Origin: Sindora glabra
Taxonomy: Eukaryota > Streptophyta > Magnoliopsida > Fabales > Fabaceae
NCBI GenBank assembly: GCA_020226215.1
Contig: CM035231.1
Location: forward strand, 55,208,876-55,272,875
Reading direction: 5' to 3'
Length of the DNA stretch: 64,000 nt
The notes under the pieces were generated by a model that saw nothing but the letters and a program-made list of their open reading frames with translations, did not search any database and was not told the origin of the DNA. Both the position numbers and the translations under genes were made by a program. Shown one piece after another: positions 39,200-51,949 of the stretch (position 1 is the first letter of the stretch; the number at the start of each line of letters is the position of its first letter).

Positions 39200-39855
39200 A
39201 AATTTAGAAAAAAAAAGGGTAACTGGGTTTGTGTGACCCATAATAATCGGGTTCAGATAGGAACCAGATTCGGTTCCATGTACGAACCCAGAATTGGGTC
39301 CCTCCAGAATCGAAATCGTCACACCCAACCCACATGCCTTGCCTCCTTTCCGATTCTAGCGTCAGAACTGCCGATCGTTTAGCAGAAGGTAGCACCTTCC
39401 ACGCAGACTCCATCTCACAATAGCTCCGGTTACCGTCCAGCAGAAGCTAGGATACAAAAGGCGGGACTGCAAACCGCCCAACACCACCAAACCAAATAGA
39501 AAATGCAGATCTCTGTCCAGCAGGTAACAACAAAGAAGGAAAATAGAAAATATGGCAGAAACAAGGCTTATTGGAGCTTTATCGGCAGTAAATCACCGGA
39601 TGGGTCGCTCGATAGAGTTTGCTAATGCATTGCTTCCCCTTTCATTGTGGCACGAGCTATCGATGCTTTGTGCTGAATTTCTCCTCAAAACTGATGAGAA
39701 ATTTTTTTGGTGGGACCCATGTATGACCCCAAAATTTTTTTTCTCTTCTTTTTAATTTTTGTCTCTAACCAAACAGACGAAAAAAGTGTCTTCACCTTGA
39801 ATTTCACCCCATTTTTTCTTTTCTTTCCTCTTTTTCACCAAACAAAACAGAGTGT
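39200..39855 (-). other. Harbinger 5' region and alternative terminus
   Basis: A GC-richer, non-repetitive stretch upstream of the second transposase, ending in a TIR-like sequence just before TTA at 39856-39858. Its layout (TGAAATTC and TGTTTGG modules, then a GGGTCCC-like segment) parallels the left end of the first element at 183-310. The several open frames here (39204-39755) show no domain. Confidence 0.5.
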
Positions 39856-41053
39856 TAAGGAGAAAGTTAGAGAGAAAAACTCACGCTCTACCCTCTTCCC
39901 ATGTACTTCCAAATTTTTTTTTATTGTATTTGGAAGTGTGCTTCTCAATCACAAGCTTTGCCAATCTGCAGCATATGATAGTCAATTTGCAAGAAACCTC
40001 ACTTGTCGGTCTACAAGTTCTTCATGGTTTTTATTAGCTAAGGTCGATGAAAAAGCGATAGAGCTTCTCTCGAAGTCTCTATTATCGTCGGAGCTTGAGA
40101 AAGTGATTAAAAGAGAGAAATTCCAAAAAATTAGAGAGAGATGGAGAAAGAGAAGAAAGAAGGGGAAAATTGAAGCTAGCATATTCCGTTAAAAGGTAGA
40201 CAAAAATAGATGGTTAGACCAGAATTAATCAAAATAAGTATTTTTAGGAATCAAAATTAAATATTTTAAATTAGAGAACTAAAATCAATCAAAATATAAA
40301 TTAAAGGAATTAACAATGCATTTAAGTCTATATTTTATCTTCTTAAATACAATTAAGTCAAAATTCAATAATAATCATTTAAAAACATTTGTCTTCAATT
40401 ATACTATAACACATTAAAGATTAAACTTTGTTGTTAATGATTTGTTTTAAAAAATATACATTAAAAATTAATTGAATTTATAGTAAAAATAATTATGAGT
40501 GGCTTATACATTTTGTTCTTTTTCAATAAACTAAATATTCAAGATTTTTAATTTCTTAAATATCAAATAACTGGAAAGTTTTAGAACTGTAAGCTTGTTG
40601 TATTAATATTAAAAATAATCTTTATTTTATGTATTGAGAGTATTACATCATTTTATTATAATAAATTTTTTTCCTATTAATTTTATTTTCATCTCAAAAA
40701 AAAAAACAACTTTTTTCCCATTTTCTTTCCCTCTCATTTTCTCCCCAACCAAACATAATTCAAAAGAAAATAATTTCTCTTCCTTTTTCTTTCTTTCTTA
40801 TTTTCTCCTACAACCAAATACACTTAAGAAAAATAACTTCTCTCCTTTTTTCTTCCTTCCATCATTTCTTTCTCCTACATTTTCTTTCTCTCATATTTTC
40901 TCCTCTAACCGAACAAGGCCTTAGAGTTAGAGTTAAAGTTAATTACACCAAGAATTCCTTATTTGAAAAATATTCTAAAACTTTCTAATTTATTTGAAAA
41001 TATTGCACCATTTCCTAGGAATCAACAATCATAATTGAAATTAATAAAAGCAA

Positions 41054-41276
41054 GGTTTTGTTTGGTTAAAGGAAAGGAAAATAAAAAGAAAATTTTTTTA
41101 AATTTATTCTTTTTCTTTGTTTGAATGAAGAAAAAGGAGAAAAAATTTAAAAATAAAATATGTAGTTATAATTTTTCTAATCATTTTAAATTTAAAATTT
41201 TTCTTTCAGTTTTTTTCAATTCAAATTTAAAATTTTTTCCCTTTTTCCCCTATTTTCTTTTTAACCAAATAAAGGA
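41054..41276. mobile_element. Small Harbinger/Tourist-type MITE
   Basis: The left end GGTTTTGTTTGGTTAAAGG mirrors TCCTTTATTTGGTTAAAAAG on the complement of the right end. The flanks are CAA and TAA, an imperfect 3-bp duplication. It is 223 bp, AT-rich and non-coding. Confidence 0.6.
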
Positions 41277-42054
41277 TAAAAGTTAAAAATATTTTAATAC
41301 TTTCCTCCATCTCTTCTTGATCATTTTACCTTTTTTATATGATTTTATTAATTTCTTCCTTATCAAGCCTATCTTTCTATCTTTCTTTTTTCTTTAAAGA
41401 AAAATAACAAAAGCTATTTGGCCATTGAAAGATTGCACAGAGTGAAGGAGGAAGGAGAAAAGGGGATGCATCAAATTTGATTTTTATCTTTGCCATTGTA
41501 AACGTAGATATTAATATTGTGTTCTGGTGGAATAAAATAAGCAAGAAATGTATATATTACATTCAAGTCTCCATTTCACTATAAGATTTGTAGATAAATG
41601 CTAGGTTGGGCCTCTTTAAATGGCGTGAACTACATGCAGGGTGGCTGGCACATACGTTTTTTAAAGGGATTTGGTTGAAAGATCGACCAATGCCTACCTT
41701 AGATTGATGTAATCTTAAATTACCTCCACAAAGCTAAAAGTCAATCAGTCATTTTCTAAGCTCAATCATTTAATTTTTGCTTAGATTTTTTAGGTTAAAT
41801 TTGGAATAAAATTGATAAAATTTTCACCATATTTCCCTTTATATATAGCAAAGGTTGAATTCTCTTTCGTCGAAAATAACATTTGTTTCCCCTTCAAGGG
41901 GTTTTACCCACATAAGTATAATATTAACAAAAAGATAAAAAAAATTCAATTATATTTCATAAACAAATAAACCATATTTATATCATTGATGTTCCAAGCA
42001 CCTTGACGCAACGAATCATCAATCTATTACTAATAAAATAAATAATAGCTATAA

Positions 42055-42310
42055 GGCTTTGTTTGTTTATAGAAGAAAATGAGAGAGAAAAAATTAAGGG
42101 AAGAAAGAAAATTAGAGAAAAGTTATTTTTTTTAGGTGTATTTTATTGGAAAGAAAATATGAGAGAGAAAAATGGAAAAGAAGTTTTTTTCTATTGTGTT
42201 TTGTTGGAGAGAAATGGGAGAAAAAGAAAATATAAGAGAAGTTGTTTAATTTTATTTAGATGAAGATAAAATTGATCGAAAATAAAATTTATTATAGTAA
42301 AATGACCACA
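42055..42310 (+). repeat. Orphan Harbinger-type terminus
   Basis: After TAA at 42052-42054 the sequence GGCTTTGTTTG begins a purine-rich stretch with repeated TATTGG/TTGTTGG modules about 60-90 bp apart. It is collinear with the left end at 32119 and with the complement of the right end at 40920, and shares TTTAATTTTATTTAGATGA and an AAAATTGAT(C)GAAAA-like segment. No matching right end was found downstream. The 66-codon frame across it is a by-product of the repeat. Confidence 0.65.
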
Positions 42311-45300
42311 ATACTCTCATTACATAAAATAAAAAATTTACTAATTATATATTAGCCGTAGTTTGGGCTTTTAGAACCTTTCAACCTATAAATTCCTTTG
42401 TGCAAGTTATTTTCATGCGCCTTATTCAATATTATTGTTCCATCTTTCTTCCTCTTTCATATGCCTGTGGCTTTCACTCATAATATTGGGCATTACTTCT
42501 TTTTTCATGTTAAGACTACCTTTCACATTTATATCTCCTTTGTCACTCACCCATGATCGCTAAGTCTATCTTTCAACGGTATTGGAGCATTGCTTTTCGC
42601 TTAAATTAGTTTTTTGTTAAGGTTTCTTCTGCTTTTCACCTTATTCCACTACTAGTAAGAGCAATAAGTATTAGTTTGGTAGGATAACAAGGCTTTTACT
42701 TTGTCTTTTACTTATTGAAATTAAATTTTCCATTTGCAATGAAGTTTCTCTGTCTATTTATTTGCCATTTGCATTTTTTCCACAAGGCTCAATGATAATG
42801 AGTGACCTCTTAATCACTTCTATTTGTAGTGTTTTTCTTCAATTTTAGTTATTTCTGCTTCATAGCCTAGCTGCAAAATGTCATCCATCTATTTCAAACT
42901 TTGCTTTGAATTTTACTTGAAGTTGGGTGGATTTGAGGGCTTTTAAAGATTTTGAGCTATTAGATTGTAGTAAGTTAGGGTTAAGTGAAGGTTTGAAGGA
43001 ATTCTTGGATGAATTGATGAATGAAAAGCTTCAGGGATGAAAATGGGTGAGTGAGATATTGGATTTTTAGATTTGGAGTATCATCCCCATTATATTCCTT
43101 TAGATATCTTCATGCTTTCTAGATATTCCTCAAATATAGCTTTCTTTATTTGTTTCTCCCACAGTAGCAATTCATATTAAAAGTATTGTTGTTTTATTTA
43201 GTAACTATTGATTATATTAACGTTACTCTAAATTTGGCATATCCCTAATTAGGAAGATATACTGACAATTCACCAAGTCTAGATTTCAGGTGTTTTTTTC
43301 TCTTTCTTGACACATTTATAACTGATTTTGATACATTAGATTTGTTGTTTAGTTTCAAACGAGAATTAAATTGATTTGGTTTATTTTTATTTATGCATAG
43401 TAAGTTGTTGGTGAACTTAGGAGTTAACCATATTTTTTTTACAATTATTTTTTAGCATATAATATGATAATCAAATTTTTAAACAAGAGTATTCATTTTA
43501 ATCATATCATAGTTCCATGTCCTAAAAGCATACCCAAGCTATAACAATCCATAAAAGGGGGTATGCCATACTTGCCACTTGTAATGTAATTTCCCACAAA
43601 ATGTTAATTTTAACTAAGACTAATGAATATAGAAGCCAGGAACTCGAGATTTGAATAAATTATCTTTTATTTTATCTTTTCCCTCAATAAGTTAAAAGAT
43701 CATGCATTTATAATTGATAAGAAGAATGGTATATGCCCAGGTAGATGCAATAATTTATGGATAAGAGTCATAGATCCCAATAGAGAGAATGTACCATTTC
43801 CTATCGTAAAACCACCTATATGTGGTGTAGTCCTGAATAGATGCAATGGTCCACAAGAGGATTTTAAGGATCTTAAGATCCAATAGATGGTAATAAATAA
43901 ATATATTATTTCTTAAATGCAACAAGAAGGAATACAGTAGATCTACCATGTGCAAAATTACTATAACAGATCTAAGAATGCTTAGTATAGGAGAAATTCA
44001 GTAAAAAATAATGATTTTTCAATTAGTAGCCTTTCTTATTTGCATTAATGGCTAAAAAACTAGCTTAACTATACTTATCTATAAGTTTAAAATTATCTTA
44101 TTACTATTTAACTTATTTTGCAACATTAAAGCAGCTTGTGTTACACATCCTACTACTAATGCCTTCATCAATTTTACATCATTTAGAAGGCAAGTATTTA
44201 TTATTTGAAATAAATTTAGGCTAACTTTATGAATTAGATAGTAAAAATATACTTGCAGTGCTACTGTTACATCTATGACTGCTTTAAAGGAGCTAACAAT
44301 TAAAGTCATTGCTATTATTGCTAAATGTGTACTTGTGCTAGACACTGAGTAGTTGATTACATATGCCCTTTCAAATAATAAAGTGAGTGGTAAAATGGAA
44401 ACTAAAATTCTAATAAAGATGCTTCAAAATAATTCAAGCCCTATACATAAGTTTCTTTACCTTTTATGCATAAAAAGTACCACTTATAAACTTAACCTTC
44501 ATAATAACTCTTGATGTCAAAACTCAGATTCCTTTAATAATTAACTATCAAAGCATTCATATTTATAATGTCTTATCTAAGCAGGAAGCTATAATGTATT
44601 TTAGGCAAAAAAAAACCCTTTTACTGATACAAACTACCTTATCATCTCATTGTAAACTAAGAATACTATAAGAATACTACATATACTATGCCACTCAAAT
44701 CAAGGATACATCCATAATATAATTCAACACAATAACACATCAAAAGCTCCAAAATTAATCATGCAACATATTTTTTTCATAATGTAAAGTCTATAAGTAG
44801 CATATGTTGCTCCATTTCATATTACATTATGAATGGAAAAATTATAAGTGGATATGGAGTATAGGGTTCTATGTTGCTTCAATGCTTGCAAATTCTGAAT
44901 GAGGTATTCATTGTAATGCTAGCTTAGAGATTGTTAAGAATTAAGAGAAACTAAGATAAGAAAAAGAATGGCAATGATATTAGAATCCATGCTTACATCA
45001 AGATCAGACAAATGTCCTATCATTATTCTTGAATATTACATCTTGTCCTTGGACTAAATCTTAGCAATTCTATGTGTCTGGACTGGCAAAATAATGTCTT
45101 ATAGAACTAAAATGCACCAAAATTTTTCAAAAAAAATATGTTTTAACTTCTAAGTGGAAAAAGAGTAAAAACAAAAATAATAACACAAGAACATTCACAT
45201 CTCTAAAAGCATATGCTTAAAGGACCCAGAACAATTTTTAATATATTATTCTATAATCATCATCAAAGTATAAAGGTAGAATCTATTGAATAGGTTAATA

Positions 45301-46590
45301 TATTTTCTTTTACCTAAACACCTAGATTAGGTAATTGTAGCAAACAAGGTTGGTAGCCTAATTAAGGTTTGTTACTTTATGACTATCATTTGGATTCTAA
45401 TTTAATCTACTGAGGCAATATAATGGTGCAAGTATGACAAGAAATAATATTGTGAGTTATTATTCACTTCACTAATCAGAAGTCATGATTTGCCTATCTT
45501 AACATTGGACACTGAATGTATAATTGATATGGTAAAAAATCTGAGAAATGCTGAAGTATCATTTTTTTATAAGATTAGGTCACGTCAATGTTAAGATAAG
45601 CAAGGTAAATTCTATATTGATAGAATGCCATAGATATGATGAATTGACTCATCCTTAAGTGCATAATCATCTGCAATATATTGCCTTTATGTGCCATTCA
45701 CAATATCATGATCTTAGGAAATTACCAAAGCATCTACTAATGCATCAGTAATTTCTAAACTAATAATTTATTTTTATGCATTATTTTATACTATTTATTT
45801 GATGGTTAGTTCATTTACTCTAATTGTTTATTTACCACACTAATTTAGGGCATTCATGATATAAGAAATACTAAAATTTACGCTCACGCAAGATATATAA
45901 GATATATTGCTTTGAGGAATAAAAGAAGTTAACAACATATAGCACCTTTGGTATGACATGAAATTCATGACTTTTATGCATATCATGTCAAGATTTTGTA
46001 TTCATAAATTAGTGCAACTTTTTAAAAATTTTCAAAAATATTTCTTATAGGTAATGTTAGTGTTCGTGACACAACACTTGGAATAGAGAATGAACATATT
46101 AATGTAAGAATGGCATTGATTACATCATTAGAACTAGGCAATATTAAGGTAGGTCATATAACAATAAGCCTATCCTTTCCTAAATGTTTAATCCAAATAT
46201 GTGATACTATTGTAAGGCGTCAACCAAACTTTCCTAATCTTTTATAAAGTAATTTCTAAACTTGTAATCTATTGTTTAGGCATAAATTTTCTTATATTTA
46301 TTTAATATGTACCATTAATTATATCATTTCTTTTACTAGTTATAAATATTTTGAAATATTCCTTTAATAGGTGGTGATAAAGATATAGTTGATGTACCCT
46401 AACTGTAGAAAATATTGGTAATTTTATGCCACCATGCATTATTTACTTTTATGTCATAATCAATACCTCATTGTAAAAATGATATATTGAAATAAGTTAT
46501 CCTTAGATATAAAGTATGTTGACATTGGAGATCATACACATATATGTTAATATTAAGGAATGCAGATCTGGTTTGAAGAAAGAGTGTGTA
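42311..46590. other. Non-coding region upstream of the Helitron remnant
   Basis: No gene is supported. Short open frames at 43755-43955 and 44079-44345 have no domains. An inverted pair around 45495-45512 and 45585-45603 (CTATCTTAACATTG) could form a hairpin. Part of this stretch may be the unrecognised 5' portion of the Helitron. Confidence 0.45.
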
Positions 46591-46599
46591 AATCATCAA

Positions 46600-49500
46600 C
46601 CAAAATTAATTTGTAATTCTCATTATGTTATTCCAAAGGCAAAATTTAACTTCCATTTCTCGAAAATCCACCTACTTATCCTTTTTATTTGACATTTGAC
46701 AAAACATCACAAGATAGTAAGAACTTTTAGAAGAATATCAAGATTTATAATATGATATTTTCTTTCACTTCAATGGGGGAAAAGTTGAGAAATTAATCAA
46801 TAATGGATTTTCTCCTTATGCATTTTGTATGCACAATTAAAATCACCATTGAATTATAAGTTTACTACCAAAAAATGGTAATTCACCAAAGTTCACCTAA
46901 CTATACATATATGACATAGAAAATGAGACTTCAAATTGTATTTTTAAAGTTAAGTGTTTTTTTATATGAATTACCTTTTACTTGCAAATTTTGATTAGAA
47001 ACTTATTATTGACTTAATATGTTTTCATTTTCACCTTTTAAGTTGTGATAAGCATTCTTCTTCATTAGATCCTTAAATAGTAAAAATGTTACAACATATA
47101 CTTAAGAAAGTTAATATGTTCGTTCAATCATTTCAAATGGCAAAGGATAGATTCAAGAATAATGATAATATTGCAAATATGAAACTATGTTTAATATCAA
47201 GAAGAGACAAGGATGGAAGAATGTATAATAACTAATTGCAAATGATGTAGCTAGTTTTATGGTTAGTAACGGTGTTGTAGAAGCAAGAGATATTGTAATT
47301 GAATCATAATTTGGAAAATTACAATGCATCACCAAGTTGTATCCGTTATATCTTCTGATACAATATCCACTCTTATTTCTATATGCAGAGGATGGTTATA
47401 GGATCAATGTCTCACATCGTGATGATAACTCATCATGTATTCATAATAAATTATCCACGTGAAAGTTTTTCACATTTAGATTTCAAGATAGATTAAGTGA
47501 AAATCTACACTTCTATAATCTAGAAGACTTTTACAACAATTTTTTATAGACGTGTATACTATGATAGAAGCTGAGAGACTTAATTATATTTAATATAATT
47601 AATAAGACTTAAGAATTGAAATATACAGTGGTTTGACTGATGCCTTAATTCATGAAGAGACAAATCCAATGGTTGTAAGAAAATAAATAATTCTCCCATC
47701 AAGTTTCACAAGTGAAGCACAATATATGATGCAAAAATTGTCATGATGTTATGGCGATTTGTCGATGAGCAGGATATCTCGATATATTTGTTACTTTCAC
47801 TTATAACTTAAAATGGCTAAAAATCACAAGAATTATAGATCATCTTAGTTTAAATATTAAGGATCATACTGATCTTATTTATAGACTTTTTAAGATAAAG
47901 CTATCCTTTCTTCTATATGATTTTAGGAGTAGAAAATTCTTTGGAAAAGTCAAAACAAGTGAATTATTTTTATCCATACTAATTATATTTATTAATTTTT
48001 ATACTGATGTAATTTTTGTCTAAGTTTGACCAAGTTCATTTCTATCATACAGTGGTCTATACTATTGAATTCCAAAAAGCTTCCTCATGCACATATATAT
48101 TTTATTCTTTAATGATGATGACAAGTACCCAATTGTTGAAGATTTTGATTGAATTATTTTAGTTGAAATTCTAGATAAAGAAACTAAACCTATTCTTTAT
48201 GAAGTTATTAAGACTTTCATGATACACGATCCATGTGGAAAGGCTAATTTGTATTCACCTTGCATGATTAATGGCACTTGCTCAAAGCATTTTCCTAAGA
48301 AATTTTAGTTGAATACATTTGTCAATGATAATGGTTAGCTTTATATCGAAGAAGCGATGATGGTATAGTGATGGAAAAAATGGTGTTGCATTAGATAATC
48401 GATTTGTTGTGCCATACAATGCAAATATCCTACTTAAATACTAAGCTCATATTAATGTTAAGATATGTAATTAGGCATTATCTATCAAATATTTATTTAA
48501 ATACATAAATAAGGGAAATGATCATGTTACTATTGCACTTTCCCAAAATGACCAAGATGGTGAAATAGGAAAAGAAGTTGATGAAATTAAAATGTATTAT
48601 AATTGTAGATATATCTTAGCAGTTAAAGCATGCTAGAGGATCTTTACCTTTGAAATAACATTACAAATGACTAACAGTAGAAAGATTGCCATTACTAGAA
48701 GAATAAATGGTAATTCTAAAAGATGATGTTTCCATTGAAGACACAGTTAAGAAGGTAGGAAGTTAACACATAATGTTCACAGCATGGTTTGAAGCAAACA
48801 AGGAGTATAAAGAAGCGAGAGAGTTAACTTATGCAAATCTTTTGTTATTGCTAACTTACAAGCATGACCTCCATAAATGAGTACTTAGAAAATGTGGTTT
48901 TACAATCGGTCAAGTTAACTTTATTCCACCTAGCAATGGGAAATTGTATTACCTAAGGATTTTAATTAACAAAGTAAAAAGTCCTAAGTATGATAATGAC
49001 ATTAAAACAAGTGATGGAGTTATTTACCTAACTTACAAAGAAGCATGTTATGCTTTAGGGCTTCTAGAAGATGACAAAGAGTATATAAATGCTATAAGTG
49101 AAGCTTTGTTCTAGGGAAGTGGAAAATATTTGAGGTTTCTATTTGCAATAATGTTATTTTGCAACTATTTCAAAACCTGAAGAGGTTTAGGAAAAAACTT
49201 GGGAGATTCTTATAAAAGACATTCTTTATATTCAAAGAAGAGTCCTGAATTGTCTTGATAATTTATTTTTATTATTACAAGTATTATACCCTATTTAAAT
49301 TTTATTTTATATTTAGTTTTAGTAATCAAAAGTTGAGTTTAAAGATATTAAAGTAGTGCCTATACATTGTTGAAAGTATATTTATACTTAAGAATTTAAG
49401 AATGGTATAATAATATTTTTAATAAATTATGCATGTTCAAGAATTCTTTTATAAAAAAAATATAAACATTGTATACTAATAAATCATTTAATCGTTCTAT

Positions 49501-51280
49501 TTGTTTAATATGAATTGTGATATATACATATCTCTAAATTCCTATTTGATCGATTACTTAAATATTATATATTGAAATCTTTGACATTAATGTTTTAAAA
49601 TATTTTTCTAGATCTAAATTTGAATGAAGTTCGACTGAAGTATTACACATTGGTTGAAATAGAGAAATTACTATCAAGAAATGGTCGGACCTTGAAAGAT
49701 TTTCCTCCCTTGCCTATTCATGAAATGGTGTCATCTTCTAACATAAATGTTAGATTATTAATGAAGGAACAAAATTATGATAAAGATTCCTTGAAAATTA
49801 AGGCATACCAATTAATTAGTTCTATGACAGATGAATAACTTGGTATTTTTAACACTTTAATGCAAGCTATTTTTAATACAAAAAGTGGTGCATTTTTCTT
49901 ATACAGATATGGAGGCATAGGAAAAACATATATTTAGAAAGCTGAGCTTCTTTTTTATGAACAAAAGGTATGATAGTGTTGACTGTAGCATCTAGTGTTA
50001 TTGTTTCAGTCCTTTTACCTGGTGGTAGGACTGCTAATTCTAGATTTTGTATACCATTGGAAATCAATGAAGATTCAACTTGTAATATAAGGCAAGGAAG
50101 CCTTATAGCTAAATTGTTGAAGAAGACTACATTAATCATTTGGAATGAAGCTCTAATGATCCATAAGTTCTATTTTGAAGATTTTGACCAAACTCTTAGA
50201 GACATTATGTGCTTTAATAATCTAGATAGTCAATCAGTTCCATTTGGAAGTAAGCCAATAATTTTTAAGGGGATTTTAAGTAAATTTTGCTAATGATTCC
50301 AAAAGGTAATAGATCTAATATAGTGAATGCTACTATTAATTCATCTTATTTATGGAATTATTACTAAGTGCTGACTTTAACAGAGAACATGAGACTTCAA
50401 ATTAACTTAATTAAAGTTACAGATTAAGATAATTTGAAGTGATTCTCCAATTGGATACTCAAAATTGGAGATGGTGCCCTTAGAGATGAAAATGATGATA
50501 ATGTAGATATTGAAATTCCTAATGACCTCTTGCTAAAAGAATATTCTAATTCAATAGAAGCAATTGTGTAATCAATGTTCCCTACATTGGAAGATAATTA
50601 TGCTAATTGTGTTTATATTAAGGAAAGAGTCATTCTTGCATTGAAGCTTAATATGGTAGATAAGATCAATAACTACATTTTATCTATTATACCAGGAGAT
50701 GAAAAGGAATACTTCAGTAGTGATTCTATTTCCAAAACAACTTTTTTGGGATTAGGTGGAGATTTCCTCACTCCTGAGTATCTTAATGGGCTAAATTATT
50801 CAAGGATACTAAAACATAGCTTGAAACTAAATATTAGCGTCCCTATTATACTTCTTCGAAATATTGATAAATCATCTAGCCTTTGTAATGAAACAAGATT
50901 AATTGTCATTTAATTGATAAAACATGTAATAAAGGCAAGAATTCTTAGTGGCAATAATGTCGATAATAAGGTCTTTATACCAAGAATAGTTTTGAGTTAA
51001 TCGAATTTCAAATGGGGATTTAGATTACAAAGAAGGTAATTCCTTGTTATAATCTCCTATGCAATGATAATAAATAAGAGTTAAGAGCAATCTCTTTCCT
51101 TTATTGGATTATATCTTTCGAAGCCAGTGTTTAGTCATGGCCAACTATATGTTGCCATATCCAAAGTAACAAGCAGAAATAGAGTAAAAATCTTGATTCA
51201 TGACAGAAATGGTAAACCAAATAATGTCACAACTAATGTGGTGTTTAAGGAGGTCTTTCAAAATGTAAACTAATATTCTA
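46600..51280 (+). pseudogene. Helitron Rep-helicase (RepHel), broken
   Basis: RepHel nicks DNA with an HUH-type Rep domain and unwinds it with a PIF1-like helicase for rolling-circle transposition. Readable blocks in order: N-terminal region with MIFSFTSMG (about 46755-46780); LPSSFTSEAQYMMQ near 47695-47735; the HUH motif as PHAHI near 48083-48098, one frame off its upstream EFQK; HDPCGKANLYSPCM near 48225-48265; the tyrosine motif YLFKYINKG near 48490-48515; Walker A GGIGKT near 49908-49930; GGRTANSRFCIPLEI and the Walker B-like LIIWNEA (50020-50145); LSIIPGDEKEYFSSDSI (50680-50735); VPIILLRNID (50840-50870); and LYVAISKVTSRNRV (51150-51190). The longest open pieces are 49620-49838, 49970-50293 and 50575-50913. 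Dozens of stops and frameshifts make it a pseudogene. Confidence 0.88.
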
Positions 51281-51949
51281 CATATTAGACATAATATATT
51301 ATGACAAATGTAGTACATCTTTAATTTTATGAAAATTTTGTTTTTGTTTAATTTTATCAAGAGTATATATTACCTATGGAGCATGTATGAATGATATATG
51401 TCTAATGATAATAATAATAATATCCATGTATGTATAATTGTTTTAGCATTCCTTCTTACAATTTTTTTAGTTGCTAATTTTAAATGATATTCATTGAAAT
51501 TTATATTAGTTATTTGATAATTTTTTTTATGTAACTTTATCTAATTATTTGTAGAATATTAAACATTTTTACATCGTCAAGTCTAATTAAAATCTATATT
51601 AAATAGATATTAGAATTATATAATATTGCATTACTATTAATGAAAAGTTATTTTTATTTTACATTTATAATATTTTTATTAAAATATAATATAAAATTAA
51701 TTAAATTAGGCATCTATAATTTAACTAAATAAATCATTTGTCTATATTTTTCTTATAAAACATATCAAGTATTATATAAAATAAGAAAGATAAAGTTTGT
51801 TTTAATTTTTAAAAAATAATAAAAGTAAAGTTGTAGATCATTTTAAAAGCTAATAGAGTTATTCTGTAAATAACCTTAAAATATCATTTAAGATTTTATG
51901 AACGATAAAATATGAATTTATAATTTAGGTTAAATTCAAGCATCTGTAT

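Larger units (their letters stand above)
32119..40920 (-). mobile_element. Second PIF/Harbinger locus, coding on the minus strand, with nested insertion
   Basis: TTA flanks both ends (32116-32118 and 40921-40923). The left end GGATTTGTTTTGTTAGGA resembles GGCCTTGTTCGGTTAGAGGA on the complement of the right end, and both continue inward through similar purine-rich modules about 90 bp apart. The transposase and Myb-like remnants lie inside on the - strand in the same relative order as at 183-6964. A second possible right end is at 39855 (CACTCTGTTTTGTTTGG on the complement, followed by TTA at 39856-39858). It resembles the left end of the first element, so the coding element may stop there and 39856-40920 may belong to a related element. 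The interior contains a 1.66-kb insertion and a 190-bp tandem array. Confidence 0.75.

Noticed and set aside
39707..40192. 161-codon frame on the + strand
   Set aside because: It runs through the Harbinger terminus into a Lys/Arg/Glu-rich tail from purine-rich repeats, with no recognisable family.
40634..40924. 96-codon Phe/Ser-rich frame
   Set aside because: It is a translation of the pyrimidine-rich Harbinger terminus, not a gene.
42055..42310. Left end of a complete Harbinger element
   Set aside because: No matching right end with a TAA duplication was found downstream, so only an orphan terminus is reported.
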